DNA of 64,000 nt from Dawidia soli (GCF_018598185.1 NZ_JAHESC010000004.1:62001-126000), one strand, 5' to 3'; counted from the first letter of the stretch, positions 35,163 to 44,655 are shown. The notes: generated by a model from the sequence alone, not told the origin. Numbers and translations: made by a program.

Positions 35163-35684
35163 ATGAAAAAGAAAGATATTGCTGCCCTGGAAGACGCCCT
35201 GAGCCGTTACCCCGACGGATCACAAGAAAAGGCTGAAAGGGCCTGGCTGGAAGACCTGCAAGCGCAGGATGCCGGCGTTCAACAGCGCATGGAAGACCTC
35301 GACACAGTGCACCAGGCGCTGCAGGCGCAGGGCATCGCGCGCCCCTCCCCGCACTTTACCCAGCGCGTTATGGCTGCGCTTGCGCCGCTGCCGCAAACAT
35401 CGGTGCCGCCGGCGCGCCGGGTGTGGCGAAGCGTCGCGTTGTTAACGGGCGTTCTGGCCGTGACCGGCATTATCATGACGTGGCTGTCGTCCGATATGTT
35501 CACCGGCGTGACGGTGCAGCAGGTGGCAGTGCCCTATGCCGACCAGTGGAACTGGTCTGTCGCCGTGAAAGGAAAATGGCTGTTATACCCCATCATTGCC
35601 ATCAACATGGTGCTGGGCTGGGCGTTGCTGGACCGGGCTATCCTCAAGCCGCTCTTTCAGCACCGGCGCCTGCACCAGGCGTAG
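35163..35684 (+). CDS. probable anti-sigma factor, two-helix membrane protein
   Basis: A 173-residue protein encoded directly behind the ECF sigma gene. Residues 1-85 are cytoplasmic and helical (IAALEDALSRYPDGSQEKAE); a membrane helix at ~87-108 (VALLTGVLAVTGIIMTWLSS) is followed by a periplasmic stretch and a second helix at ~137-158 (LLYPIIAINMVLGWALLDRA). The position, cytoplasmic N-terminal domain and membrane anchor fit an anti-sigma factor that holds the sigma factor at the membrane. No zinc-binding HxxxCxxC is present. Confidence 0.75.
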   Translation: MKKKDIAALEDALSRYPDGSQEKAERAWLEDLQAQDAGVQQRMEDLDTVHQALQAQGIARPSPHFTQRVMAALAPLPQTSVPPARRVWRSVALLTGVLAVTGIIMTWLSSDMFTGVTVQQVAVPYADQWNWSVAVKGKWLLYPIIAINMVLGWALLDRAILKPLFQHRRLHQA

Positions 35685-35701
35685 CAGCGTCGGTACCAGG
35701 A

Positions 35702-35989
35702 TCAGTTGCCGGTCTCGGGCTTCGGCTCGGGGCATTCGATCTTCCAGTCTTTGGAAAGCGCAATGGTACCGGCCTTTGCTTTTTCGATGATCTCTTCGGT
35801 CTTCTTGCTGTATTTACAGCCGATGTCTACATAGCGGAATTTGGCGCCGTCCACTTTGAAGTTAAAGTGGCAGGTGTTCGATGCCTTGTGTGTTTTCATA
35901 CAGACAAACTCGACGTTTTCCTGGTGGCGTGATGTAAAGCCTGTTTGCAGTACGCAAACAAACAAGAGGGTGTAGGCAATCCATTTCAT
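35702..35989 (-). CDS. small exported Cys-containing protein (95 aa)
   Basis: Signal peptide MKWIAYTLLFVCVLQTGF, then a domain with four cysteines (FVCMKTHKASNTCHF, DIGCKYSK, IECPEPK) that could form two disulfides in the periplasm. The pattern resembles no family I can name with confidence. It is convergent with the ECF sigma/anti-sigma operon. Confidence 0.75.
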   Translation of the reverse strand: MKWIAYTLLFVCVLQTGFTSRHQENVEFVCMKTHKASNTCHFNFKVDGAKFRYVDIGCKYSKKTEEIIEKAKAGTIALSKDWKIECPEPKPETGN

Positions 35990-36023
35990 ATCGCCAAAGA
36001 TACAAACACGATCTCCGGAAAAG

Positions 36024-36057
36024 AAAGCGCCTTCCCGACAAGTCGGGAAGGCGCTTT
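36024..36057 (-). terminator. ahcY terminator
   Basis: A perfect 16-bp inverted repeat (AAAGCGCCTTCCCGAC / GTCGGGAAGGCGCTTT, loop AA) 40 bases after the ahcY stop, followed on the minus strand by CTTTTCC. Confidence 0.88.
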
Positions 36058-36097
36058 GAAAGGTGAGCGGCGGCGTTACGCTACCGTTACCGCCAGA

Positions 36098-37402
36098 TCA
36101 ATAGCGGTAGTAGTCGGGCTTGAACGGGCCTTTCACTTCCACACCGATATATTTCGCCTGATCGGCAGAAAGTGTTTCGAGCTCAACACCGATCTTCTTC
36201 AGGTGCAGGCTTGCTACTTTCTCATCCAGGTGCTTCGGCAGCATGTATACTTTGTTCTCGTAGTTGCTGGTGTTGGTCCACAGCTCGAGCTGGGCCAGCG
36301 TTTGGTTGGTGAACGAGTTCGACATCACAAAGGAAGGGTGACCCGTCGCGCAACCCAGGTTCACCAGGCGGCCTTCGGCCAGCAGGATCACCTGGCGTCC
36401 GTTCTTCAGGGTATAGAGATCCACTTGCGGTTTAACTTCATCTTTCGATGCGTTCTTGTTCAACCAGGCAACGTCGATCTCGTTGTCGAAGTGACCGATG
36501 TTACAGACGATGGTTTTGTCTTTCATCGACTCGAAGTGGCGGCCCAAAACGATGCCGAAGTTGCCGGTAGCGGTAACAACGATGTCGGCGTCTTTTACGG
36601 CGTCGTCCATGCGCTTCACGGCATATCCGTCCATGGCGGCCTGCAGCGCGCAGATGGGGTCGATCTCGGTTACGATCACGCGGGCACCGGCACCACGCAG
36701 GGACGCTGCAGAGCCTTTTCCTACGTCGCCGTAGCCGGCTACAACGGCCACCTTACCGGCCATCATCACGTCTGTCGCACGGCGGATGGCGTCCACCAGC
36801 GATTCTTTGCAGCCGTATTTGTTGTCGAATTTCGACTTCGTTACCGAGTCGTTGATGTTGATCGCCGGCAGCGGCAGTTTGCCGTTGTGCATGCGCTCGA
36901 TGAGGCGGTGTACACCGGTGGTCGTCTCTTCGGAGATGCCGCGGATACCGGTCACCAGTTGCGGATAACGGTCCAGCACCATGTTGGTGAGGTCACCGCC
37001 GTCGTCCAGGATCATGTTCAGCGGCTTGCCGTCCTGGAAGGCATACAGTGTCTGTTCGATACACCAGTCGAATTCCTTTTCGTTCATGCCTTTCCAGGCA
37101 TATACGGGGATACCCGCTGCTGCGATGGCCGCCGCGGCGTGGTCTTGTGTCGAGAAGATATTGCACGATGACCAGGAAACCTCAGCGCCCAGCTCGATCA
37201 GTGTCTCGATGAGCACGGCTGTCTGGATCGTCATGTGAAGGCACCCTGCAATGCGGGCGCCGCTGAGGGGCTTCTGCTTGCCGAACTCCTCGCGGATGGC
37301 CATCAAGCCGGGCATTTCGGCTTCCGCCAACTTAATTTCTTTGCGTCCCCATGCAGCCAGGGAAAGGTCTTTAACCTTAAATTTGAGCTTTTCTTCGGTC
37401 AT
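36098..37402 (-). CDS. ahcY: adenosylhomocysteinase (S-adenosyl-L-homocysteine hydrolase)
   Basis: Hydrolyses S-adenosylhomocysteine to adenosine and homocysteine, clearing the product of methyltransferases. The 434-residue protein has [37 protein letters not shown] and the NAD-binding loop [19 protein letters not shown], and ends PDYYRY as in the family (C-terminal Lys/Tyr that closes the neighbouring NAD site). The start giving [20 protein letters not shown] is supported by a candidate promoter 30 bases upstream; a longer frame to 37468 lies upstream of that promoter. Confidence 0.97.
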   Translation of the reverse strand: MTEEKLKFKVKDLSLAAWGRKEIKLAEAEMPGLMAIREEFGKQKPLSGARIAGCLHMTIQTAVLIETLIELGAEVSWSSCNIFSTQDHAAAAIAAAGIPVYAWKGMNEKEFDWCIEQTLYAFQDGKPLNMILDDGGDLTNMVLDRYPQLVTGIRGISEETTTGVHRLIERMHNGKLPLPAININDSVTKSKFDNKYGCKESLVDAIRRATDVMMAGKVAVVAGYGDVGKGSAASLRGAGARVIVTEIDPICALQAAMDGYAVKRMDDAVKDADIVVTATGNFGIVLGRHFESMKDKTIVCNIGHFDNEIDVAWLNKNASKDEVKPQVDLYTLKNGRQVILLAEGRLVNLGCATGHPSFVMSNSFTNQTLAQLELWTNTSNYENKVYMLPKHLDEKVASLHLKKIGVELETLSADQAKYIGVEVKGPFKPDYYRY

Positions 37403-37431
37403 TTTTATGATGATTTTCTTAACTGGGAACC

Positions 37432-37439
37432 CAAAAGTA
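37432..37439 (-). promoter_or_regulatory. candidate -7 promoter box of ahcY
   Basis: TACTTTTG on the minus strand matches TAnnTTTG and would start transcription about 20 bases before the ahcY ATG. The short leader leaves no room for an SAH riboswitch. Confidence 0.5.
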
Positions 37440-37545
37440 ATATAAAGGATTGAAAAGTCATTGTGCATAAAGGCATTAGCCGGCAGAAGTTATGGGCTGA
37501 ACCATTATGCATAGGTGGCTGTTAACCAAGCAAAACGGAAAAACG

Positions 37546-38247
37546 ATGAATAAGCCAAAGATAAAAGTTGATATTGTGTCGGATGTGGTGTGCCCCTGGT
37601 GTTACATCGGCAAACGTAGATTAGAAAAAGCTATTGACAAGCTCGCGACCGAATACGATTTCGAGCTCGAATACCATCCGTTTGAGCTCAACCCGCAGAT
37701 GCCCGAAAGCGGCGCCAACCAGCGGGCCTACCTGGCTGCCAAGTTCGGCAGCGACGAGCGCTACGAGCAGATCACCCGTCAGACCACCCAAACGGCCGCC
37801 ACTGAGGGCCTGGCCTTTGCCTTTGATAAACAACAGGTGTCGCCCAATACCCGCAAAGCCCATGTGCTGATCCAGCAAGCCCGGACCGTCGGCAAGCAGC
37901 TGGAAGTGACCGAAGGCTTTTTTAAAGCCTATTTCATCGACGGCATAGACCTATCGAAAAATGAAAACCTCGTTGCCGTGGCGGTACAGGCCGGCCTGTC
38001 CAGGGCCTTGGCGGAAGAGGCCCTGGCCGACGAAAACCTGGTCATGCAGGTGTCGCTGGCGGAACAGGAAATGTACAAGCTGGGCATCACCGGCGTACCC
38101 TTCTATATCATCAATAACCGCTACGGCGTGTCAGGCGCCCAGGCGTCGGAGACCTTCGTCGAGGCCTTCCGCGAGATCGTGCAATCGCAGGAAGCCGACA
38201 TCACCAGCGGTGGCGAGGCCTGCGATGTCGACGGCCGGAATTGCTGA
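37546..38247 (+). CDS. DsbA-family oxidoreductase (FrnE-like)
   Basis: A 233-residue thioredoxin-fold protein of the 2-hydroxychromene-2-carboxylate isomerase/DsbA superfamily, FrnE branch. The active site is C16-P-W-C19 in VVCPWCYIGKRRLE; GITGVPFYIINNRYGVSGAQ carries the cis-Pro loop and the family's GVSGAQ motif. There is no signal peptide, so it works in the cytoplasm, probably in thiol-disulfide exchange or redox defence. It abuts the convergent sialidase-fold gene with no gap. The internal ATG giving MNKPKIKVDIVSD was chosen. Confidence 0.92.
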   Translation: MNKPKIKVDIVSDVVCPWCYIGKRRLEKAIDKLATEYDFELEYHPFELNPQMPESGANQRAYLAAKFGSDERYEQITRQTTQTAATEGLAFAFDKQQVSPNTRKAHVLIQQARTVGKQLEVTEGFFKAYFIDGIDLSKNENLVAVAVQAGLSRALAEEALADENLVMQVSLAEQEMYKLGITGVPFYIINNRYGVSGAQASETFVEAFREIVQSQEADITSGGEACDVDGRNC

Positions 38248-39489
38248 TCACTTTGTTGCGATCTGTGCAGCCCCCAGGGCTTCCTGGGTAAGTGTGTTCG
38301 TGAACACGGCAGGCTTGCCGTCGAGGTCCTGGATCCATACGGCGGCAATGGTGCCTTTGTGCACGGCCAGGCCGGTATAACCGCGCTCGGGCAAGATGGT
38401 TTGTCCCGTAAAGGGCGCCGTGCTGATCTTCTTATTGTGGAAGTTGTTGCCGCCGTCGTTCGACCACGCCAGGTATACCTCGGTGGCCAGCCCCTCTCCT
38501 TCCGTCGCCCGCCGATCGAAATAAAGCATGTAGAGAATGCCCGTGGCAGGATCGATCGCCATGGCCGGCTGGTATTGCTGGCCGAGGGCGTCGTCGTTGA
38601 CGCGCTGCGGGGAGGTCCAGTTGTCGCCGTAGTTGGTGGAACGGATAAACCACACATCGGCATCGTCCTGGCTACTGCGGGTGTCCGACCACGCCATGTA
38701 TAAGCTGCCCATGCGGGGGCCTTTGCTCCGGTCTACCAGCAATGTCGGCTCGCTATACGCATCGGCTTTCAGCCGGGTGACGGTGATATCGTTGGACAGC
38801 CACATCGATCCGTCAAAAGAACGATCCATAAAGATCGTCTGCCCGGTAAGCCAGGCTACATACGACTTGCCATCGGCCGCGACGGCGGCCAGCGCACCGC
38901 TTGCCGCGCGCCGGGCGTCGTTGCACCGCCCTGCGGTCTGCGACATTTCCTTTGGCGTGCTCCATTTCTTGCCGTTCGAAGACCGGGTCATCCAGATGCT
39001 GGAACGGCACGCGGCGTCTTCGCTGGGGTATTCATCAAATTGTGTATAGGTGACATACAGCGATCCTTTGGCGTCGGCGGAGACATTCACCCGCTCGTTA
39101 TGTTTCGTATTATCCATGGCCACGGGGGTGCCGGTGTCCCACGTCTGACCATCGCGGGAAGTATAGCACGCTGTAATGCCGGGGCCGTTGGTCTGAAAGT
39201 AATAGAACGTACCATGACCATCTGATATCAGCCGGGCGTCGCCTTGCTCACCCACTACGGGTACAGTACCGGTCTTCCAGGTGTTACCGCCGTCCACGGT
39301 ATAGTAAACGGTGCCGGGCGATACGGCCACGACCATGTTCTGTGGATTCTTGGGGTGAATGGCGATGGACGCCTGCCAGGAATACCCCGGCGCGTGGGCC
39401 ATCGGGGGCAGGGCGGTAGGTTTTTGCTGACCGGCAGCAGGAAGGCTTACGCCGGCGAGCAGCAGGAAGCCAAAGAAATGGGCGCGCAT
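38248..39489 (-). CDS. exported sialidase/BNR-repeat protein
   Basis: A 413-residue protein with signal peptide MRAHFFGFLLLAGVSLPAAG and several Asp-box/BNR motifs: YTVDGGNTW, TSRDGQTW, STNYGDNW and WSNDGGNNF, which define a six-bladed sialidase-type propeller. The catalytic Arg triad and Tyr/Glu pair of true sialidases cannot be confirmed by eye, so it may be an exo-sialidase-like hydrolase or a non-enzymatic propeller. It is monocistronic and faces the DsbA-family gene. Confidence 0.82.
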   Translation of the reverse strand: MRAHFFGFLLLAGVSLPAAGQQKPTALPPMAHAPGYSWQASIAIHPKNPQNMVVAVSPGTVYYTVDGGNTWKTGTVPVVGEQGDARLISDGHGTFYYFQTNGPGITACYTSRDGQTWDTGTPVAMDNTKHNERVNVSADAKGSLYVTYTQFDEYPSEDAACRSSIWMTRSSNGKKWSTPKEMSQTAGRCNDARRAASGALAAVAADGKSYVAWLTGQTIFMDRSFDGSMWLSNDITVTRLKADAYSEPTLLVDRSKGPRMGSLYMAWSDTRSSQDDADVWFIRSTNYGDNWTSPQRVNDDALGQQYQPAMAIDPATGILYMLYFDRRATEGEGLATEVYLAWSNDGGNNFHNKKISTAPFTGQTILPERGYTGLAVHKGTIAAVWIQDLDGKPAVFTNTLTQEALGAAQIATK

Positions 39490-39644
39490 AGTCTATCAGG
39501 TCTGTTACGCAATGAGCGTTAAAAATACGATACTCCGGGAAAAACACCCACGAATATGGGGGCTCCGAGATTAAATATTCGGTAACTTCATACCCCGAAA
39601 CTCCGTTTCCTTCTCGTCGAAACCCTTAACACATCTACATAACC

Positions 39645-40241
39645 ATGATCAAAAAAACATTTACCGCGATGCTGCTGGCCGTATCGGTGGCCGGCTATGC
39701 TCAAAAAATCAAAATCGTAGAGGGAAGCCTCGCCCCGCTGAAGGGTCAGAAGTCCCTCAATACCGAATTTACCTATGATAACATGACCATCGGCAAGGAC
39801 GGGCTGCCTGAACAAGAATACGTTAGCAAGCGCAAAGGCGAGCTCAACACCAAGGAAGCCGGCCGGGGCGACAAGTTTGAACAGAAATGGGTGGACGACC
39901 GCCAGGAGCGTTTTGCCCCGCAATTCCGCGAGCTTTTTACAAAACACGCAGCCCTGACGACCAGCGTAGACGAAAAAGCCCCATACACGTTGATCTTCCA
40001 CACCACGCGCACAGAGCCGGGCTGGAACGTGGGCGTTATGCGCGTACCGGCCTTTATCGACGGCGAAGCCACGATCGTGGAAACAGCCAACAAGAGTAAA
40101 GTGATCGCCCGCATTACCGTAGTGAAATCACCCGGTCGTGACGCATGGGGTTTTGATTACGAAACGGGCGCACGCCTGCAAGAGTCTTATGCGAAAGCCG
40201 GCAAGGAACTGGGCCAGTTACTCGTGAAGGAGACCAAATAG
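39645..40241 (+). CDS. exported protein of unknown function (198 aa)
   Basis: Signal peptide MIKKTFTAMLLAVSVAGYAQ followed by a beta-rich domain (KIKIVEGSLAPLKGQKSLNT, then YTLIFHTTRTEPGWNVG) and a helical C-terminus (GARLQESYAKAGKELGQLLV). The pattern of a curved sheet with a final amphipathic helix resembles periplasmic DUF4136/DUF4410-like lipoprotein domains, but there is no lipobox. Single-gene unit with its own terminator. Confidence 0.82.
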   Translation: MIKKTFTAMLLAVSVAGYAQKIKIVEGSLAPLKGQKSLNTEFTYDNMTIGKDGLPEQEYVSKRKGELNTKEAGRGDKFEQKWVDDRQERFAPQFRELFTKHAALTTSVDEKAPYTLIFHTTRTEPGWNVGVMRVPAFIDGEATIVETANKSKVIARITVVKSPGRDAWGFDYETGARLQESYAKAGKELGQLLVKETK

Positions 40242-40285
40242 GTACATCTATATGTTATAACCTGCAATTCCGTCGAACATAACAC

Positions 40286-40318
40286 AAGGTCAGGCGCTTA
40301 GCCTGACCTTCTTTTTTC
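40286..40318 (+). terminator. terminator of the exported protein gene at 39645
   Basis: A perfect 10-bp stem AAGGTCAGGC / GCCTGACCTT with a GCTTA loop is followed by CTTTTTTC. Confidence 0.95.
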
Positions 40319-40501
40319 ACATCCTACCCCAACGTGAGGAGTTTTTCCCCAAGAATCATGAAAAAGGCTCTTCACACTTAAATCGCTTTGTAGCCATTAG
40401 CATCACTATAACGCTGTTTTTTGCGTCTAAACCCCGCTTTGCCGTGCAGACACCCAAGGTCAGCACGAGTTTGTATATACCCAGTCAGAACTTAAACAAT
40501 T

Positions 40502-41245
40502 ATGGCTATGATCAAAAGATTAATTTTCGCGCTGCCCATCGTCGGCATGCTCTGGAGTTGCGATACAAAAGAAAAGCAGGCTCTACGTTCGGAAGTAGAT
40601 TCACTCCGCACAGAACTTCAAATGAGCCAGCAAACCGCTCAAACATTAGAAGAAGTGGGTGTCCTGATCGACTCCATCGATGCTAACCGGCAGTTGCTCC
40701 GTACCGATGTCATTGAAGGCACATCGTACAAAGACTATAAAGGACGCCTTCAAAGCATCAACCAACACATCCAGGAAACACAAGCCAAAATAGCTGAGCT
40801 GGAAAAAACGGTGAAGAGCAATAAAGCTTCTTCCGCTACTATCAAGCGCCTGAGAAACGACCTGGAAAAGAGCACACAACAAATCGCTGCGCTGGAACAG
40901 GAAGTAGAAAGAATGCGTGGCGAGAACCAGGACCTGGCGATGACTGTCAGCAAACGCGACTCGACACTGGCCACACGCGACGAGACTATCAAGATGCGCG
41001 AGCAGGATGTCACCAACCTGGAAACAAAGGTTGTAGAGATCAACGCACAGGCTAACAAGACTCAGGCCGACATGTACTACGCGCAAGCCGCTGCGCTTGA
41101 AACGGCGGCATCACGTACCAAGTTCGCTCCCCGCAAGAAAAAAGAAACACAGCGTGAAGCACTGGAGCTGTACAAACTCTCGTTATCACTTGGTAAATCA
41201 GAAGCACAAAATAAGATCAGCGAACTTGAAAAAGTCGTTGGTTAA
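40502..41245 (+). CDS. coiled-coil lipoprotein-like protein (247 aa)
   Basis: The N-terminus MAMIKRLIFALPIVGMLWSC looks like a lipoprotein signal with Cys20. Residues 22-190 are almost entirely heptad coiled coil (for example AKIAELEKTVKSNKASSATI and IAALEQEVERMRGENQDLAM), followed by a basic helical tail (FAPRKKKETQREALELYKLS). It would form a long periplasmic rod attached to a membrane and may span or brace the envelope. It lies directly before, but convergent to, the biosynthetic cluster. Start may be at the second Met. Confidence 0.85.
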   Translation: MAMIKRLIFALPIVGMLWSCDTKEKQALRSEVDSLRTELQMSQQTAQTLEEVGVLIDSIDANRQLLRTDVIEGTSYKDYKGRLQSINQHIQETQAKIAELEKTVKSNKASSATIKRLRNDLEKSTQQIAALEQEVERMRGENQDLAMTVSKRDSTLATRDETIKMREQDVTNLETKVVEINAQANKTQADMYYAQAAALETAASRTKFAPRKKKETQREALELYKLSLSLGKSEAQNKISELEKVVG

Positions 41246-41278
41246 CAAAGTACCAACTCAGGTAGGTTAGATAGAGTT

Positions 41279-41317
41279 AAGGTGATGCCCGGACGGGGTG
41301 TCACCTTTTCCTTTTTT
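41279..41317 (+). terminator. terminator between the coiled-coil gene and the biosynthetic cluster
   Basis: AAGGTGA / TCACCTT with an inner GCCC/GGGG pairing is followed by TTCCTTTTTT. It ends the plus-strand gene and reaches the stop codon of the last cluster gene. Confidence 0.8.
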
Positions 41318-42623
41318 AACCCTGTCCGTTCCGGCGATCCAGGAAGCGGCGCACTTTGCGATCCAGCTTACCGAACTGGAGCTGCTCCAGCTCGACTGTC
41401 GTCACAAATCTGATTTCGGGCACCACCCGGAGCGTTGACTGGAACATCGCCGGCAATCGCAGCATGGTCTCTTCCTGCTGCGTCTCTTTTACCAGCACAT
41501 GTAATCGCAGTTCATCGGTGCCCAGCGCGCCCGTAATGGCCTCTACCACGTAATCTTGCACGGCCGGTACCTGGTTGAGCAGCTCGAAGACGCCGGGAGG
41601 ATACACGGTTGTTCCCTTCAGCTTGATCATCTGCTGCAGCCGGCCGACAATCGGCCCCAGGCGTAACGTTGTGCGTCCGCACAAACAGCGCGCCGTGTGC
41701 GCCGCGGCAAGATCACCGGTGCGATAACGCACCAGGGGCATTCCTTCCACACCCAGCGTGGTGATCGTTACTTCTCCCGGTGTGCCGTCGGGCACGGGTT
41801 GACCCGCCTCATCGAGGATCTCGACAATGAGCAGCTCCGGATGATGGTGACCACCCTGGCCGGCACGACACTCCGTAAACGCCGTTTGCATTTCGGTGGA
41901 AGCGTAGGTGCTGTACACGGCTACGTCCCACCCGTTCCTGATCTTTTGTCCAATGACGCCGAGCTCGAACGAAGCGGTGCGCAGGCTTTCGCCGATGCAG
42001 ATGATCTTCTTTACCGATGTCTTTGCGGGGTCGATGCCATGAGCCTGCGCATATTCCAGGAGCTTGACGACGAACGACGGCACGCCTACCAGCACCGTGG
42101 GGCGGATTCGCTCGATCGTTTCCCACTGCATGGCTGGAAGACCGGGGCCTACGCGCACAACGGCCGCGCCGAGCTGGCGGATGCCTTCGTAATACGCTAT
42201 GCCCGCCATGAACTGACGGTCGAGCGTCAGCATCAGCTGGTACGTGTCGTGGGGCGTGCCATCCGCACAACAAAACGATATATACTCGTTATAGGCCAAC
42301 CGCGTACGGTCGGCAGCGGTCAGTGCCAGCGTAACAGGCTTGCCGAGGGTGCCGGAGGTACTGGTATATTCTGCGATGGCATGGCGGGGCACGCAGAGGA
42401 AATCCCAGTTATACTGTTGCAGGTCGTCTTTCGCGGTGCGGGGCAACCGTACCAGATCCTCCAGGCGCCGGATGCCACCTGCGTCTATGCCGTGCGTGGC
42501 AAACAGCCGCCGGTAAAAGGGCGAGTGCTGCGCGACGTAGGCCATCAGCTGTTGCAGACGGTCTTCCTGCGCGGCGCGGATCTCCTGCGTGGAGCGGAAT
42601 TCGATTTCTGGGATCTGGCTCAT
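41316..42623 (-). CDS. phenylacetate-CoA-ligase-like adenylating enzyme
   Basis: A 435-residue ANL-superfamily ligase of the PaaK/capsule type. AMP-binding motif is EYTSTSGTLGKPVTLALT, A5 region YSTYASTEMQTAF, the ribose-contacting Asp is in VRYRTGDLA, and the C-terminal hinge is VGRLQQMIKLKGTTVYPPGV. In aryl polyene and flexirubin clusters a ligase of this kind activates the aryl starter (4-hydroxycinnamate or 4-hydroxybenzoate type) and loads it on an ACP; that role is inferred. An ATGA overlap couples it to the holo-ACP synthase gene. It is the last gene of the operon. Confidence 0.88.
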   Translation of the reverse strand: MSQIPEIEFRSTQEIRAAQEDRLQQLMAYVAQHSPFYRRLFATHGIDAGGIRRLEDLVRLPRTAKDDLQQYNWDFLCVPRHAIAEYTSTSGTLGKPVTLALTAADRTRLAYNEYISFCCADGTPHDTYQLMLTLDRQFMAGIAYYEGIRQLGAAVVRVGPGLPAMQWETIERIRPTVLVGVPSFVVKLLEYAQAHGIDPAKTSVKKIICIGESLRTASFELGVIGQKIRNGWDVAVYSTYASTEMQTAFTECRAGQGGHHHPELLIVEILDEAGQPVPDGTPGEVTITTLGVEGMPLVRYRTGDLAAAHTARCLCGRTTLRLGPIVGRLQQMIKLKGTTVYPPGVFELLNQVPAVQDYVVEAITGALGTDELRLHVLVKETQQEETMLRLPAMFQSTLRVVPEIRFVTTVELEQLQFGKLDRKVRRFLDRRNGQG

Positions 42624-42994
42624 TGTTCGAGTATAACCATGGCGCACGCCATTGCCCCGACGTGCGAGAGGGATACATGGATCTTATTCCAGCCGTACAC
42701 TTCCGCCTGCTGCTTAAAATCTCCGTGCAGTTGTATGACCGGCTGGCCCGACGGCGCTTGCACGATCTCGATGTCGCAGAGGTCCAGCCCTGCCTGCAGC
42801 CCACGCCCGGTAGCTTTTAAGAATGCCTCCTTGGCCGCAAAGCGCGCGGCATAGTGCTGGTATGGATGACGCTGTGCTTCGCAGAAGGCACGCTCGGCCG
42901 GCGAAAATACCTTTTCGGTAAAGCCGTTGTTACGCGCCACCTTCTCTTCTACCCGCGCTACTTCGATGATGTCGATGCCCGTGCCGATGATCAT
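42620..42994 (-). CDS. acpS: holo-ACP synthase (4'-phosphopantetheinyl transferase, AcpS type)
   Basis: A 124-residue AcpS-type transferase that attaches the phosphopantetheine arm of CoA to ACPs. The Mg/CoA motifs are IIGTGIDIIEVARVE and FAAKEAFLKATGRGL, with IHVSLSHVGAMACA near the end. Its place inside the cluster, overlapping both neighbours by 4 bp, suggests that it serves the two ACPs of this pathway, possibly in addition to or instead of the housekeeping enzyme. Confidence 0.93.
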   Translation of the reverse strand: MIIGTGIDIIEVARVEEKVARNNGFTEKVFSPAERAFCEAQRHPYQHYAARFAAKEAFLKATGRGLQAGLDLCDIEIVQAPSGQPVIQLHGDFKQQAEVYGWNKIHVSLSHVGAMACAMVILEQ

Positions 42995-44655
42995 AACATC
43001 TTTTCTTTACACCGTTGCAGATTCTTTTCCATGTGCTCGCGCTCTTGTACCGTGGCGGTTTCGAGCGTCAATCCTTTCTCATAAAAGTGCGCGGCTTGCT
43101 CGTACTGCTCCCGCTCCAGGCATTGGTCGCCTGCCAGCATGTAGGCATGATACGAAAGCGGATTCCAGCGCACTATACTGTCGGGATTCAGGTCGGTGCG
43201 CGGCGCAAACGGAAACCGGTAGCGGTGAAACTTGACATAGTCGCGGTAGTCCTGCGTGAGCAGGAACGAGTCTGCGGGAATTGTCAATGCCTCTTCGTAA
43301 AGCTCTTCGTTGCGTGTGGGGCGTTGGGCGAAGATCTTTTTCAGGTCGTAGCACACAAACTTGCCGAGTTGCCACGGTGCGGTCGAGATCCATACGCGCT
43401 GCTGCGCGGGCTGGAAGATGACGGCGTGGTGGGCCACAAGCTGGTTGACGAGCTTTTCGTTGCCCATTCCAATGGCTTTGTTGTCCATACCGCGCTGGTC
43501 GCGCAGGATGGCGGCGGTACGCGCCACGGTATTGGGGCCGGTGGCATTTTGCACCAACAGCTGCTCTACACGCGACAAACGGTACGGCGATGCGCTGGTA
43601 CGCATGTGCTCTTCGTTCAGTGCGGTATGCCCCAGTTTCCCGCCCAGAAAATGGTTGGTGCTGATGATATACTCGCGGTCCGGCTCGTACAGGTCCATGG
43701 CATCCGGCGTCTTTTCGATCAGCGCGGCACGATTGTCTTGCGCCGAGCCGATGAGGAACGACTCCGACACGAACATCTTGCGCCGCGCCGCCAGGGAATA
43801 CGCTTCGGATATACTGGAGGCATACTGTAAGATCTCGCGCGCGACCAGTGACACGGGTGTGGCTGCGGCGCCGGGCACATCGGACTTCGCGGCGTTGATC
43901 GTTACCGTCAACCCGGCGTCATTCATGCCCGACACCACGCCCGTCATGCCGCCAAAGGTCACCATCATGAACTTGTGCCCCTTCTCGGGCGCGTAGAAGG
44001 CCACGATCTTGTCGCGCGCAAATTCATCGCCTACGTAAAAGTCAAAGTTACGGCCTACGATCAATGTACTGTCGGCCGACTGGCGTCCCCAGGTGGCGAA
44101 GGCTGTACATCCCACCAGCGACATATTTTGCAGCGCGTGGCCGATGTCGTGTGCGCCATGGTAGTTCAGAATGCGTTGGTATGCCGGGGCAATATCGTCG
44201 TGTATGGGCGATGCCGCCTGCGATACACCGTAGATCTCCTGCCGATACTCTTCGGGCACGAACGTGTCGAGGTCGCGGTTGAACCAGCCCACCATATATT
44301 TCAGCATGCCCAGGTAAAAACCATTGGGAACAAATTTGTGGATCTGGCCGGTAAAGACATCCTCCTGGTATTGTACCAGGGTTTGCGTCAGGCGGCCGTT
44401 GGCTACGCCGCGCTCGTAGGGTGTGCCTTCGACATAGAGCTCGTACAGCCCGCTTTCGCTTTGGCGGAACCAGTTGTTGCCGAGGGTATATAGCCCCGGG
44501 TCGGGCTGCAGAATGGGCGCTGTGGACAGCGGCGTGGGCATAACCACCGGCGGCTTCGTCAGGGCCACCTGCCGCAGGTAGAGCAGCAACCCCGACAGCA
44601 ACAGCAGCAGGAAGCCAAATGTCCACGCCAGCAGCTTGATGATCCGTTTAAGCAT
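42991..44655 (-). CDS. C45-family (Ntn) autoproteolytic acyltransferase/hydrolase, membrane-anchored
   Basis: A 554-residue protein with an N-terminal membrane helix (KLLAWTFGFLLLLLSGLLLY), then an Ntn-hydrolase domain of the peptidase C45/acyl-CoA:6-aminopenicillanate acyltransferase type. The predicted nucleophile is C183 in SLVGCTAFATWG, which becomes the new N-terminus after self-cleavage; RNFDF, GMNDAGLTVTINA and STNHF are family segments. The C-terminal ~60 residues look like one or two TPR units. In this cluster it could form or hydrolyse the ester or amide that joins the polyene to its partner; that is inference. ATGA overlap with acpS. Confidence 0.88.
   Translation of the reverse strand: MLKRIIKLLAWTFGFLLLLLSGLLLYLRQVALTKPPVVMPTPLSTAPILQPDPGLYTLGNNWFRQSESGLYELYVEGTPYERGVANGRLTQTLVQYQEDVFTGQIHKFVPNGFYLGMLKYMVGWFNRDLDTFVPEEYRQEIYGVSQAASPIHDDIAPAYQRILNYHGAHDIGHALQNMSLVGCTAFATWGRQSADSTLIVGRNFDFYVGDEFARDKIVAFYAPEKGHKFMMVTFGGMTGVVSGMNDAGLTVTINAAKSDVPGAAATPVSLVAREILQYASSISEAYSLAARRKMFVSESFLIGSAQDNRAALIEKTPDAMDLYEPDREYIISTNHFLGGKLGHTALNEEHMRTSASPYRLSRVEQLLVQNATGPNTVARTAAILRDQRGMDNKAIGMGNEKLVNQLVAHHAVIFQPAQQRVWISTAPWQLGKFVCYDLKKIFAQRPTRNEELYEEALTIPADSFLLTQDYRDYVKFHRYRFPFAPRTDLNPDSIVRWNPLSYHAYMLAGDQCLEREQYEQAAHFYEKGLTLETATVQEREHMEKNLQRCKEKML

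Noticed and set aside
35945-37171. 408-codon open frame antisense to ahcY
   Set aside because: It covers ahcY, whose motifs are complete; an artefact of codon usage in a GC-rich genome.
37403-37500. SAH riboswitch upstream of ahcY
   Set aside because: The candidate promoter leaves a leader of only about 20-25 bases and no pseudoknot-forming segments are visible.
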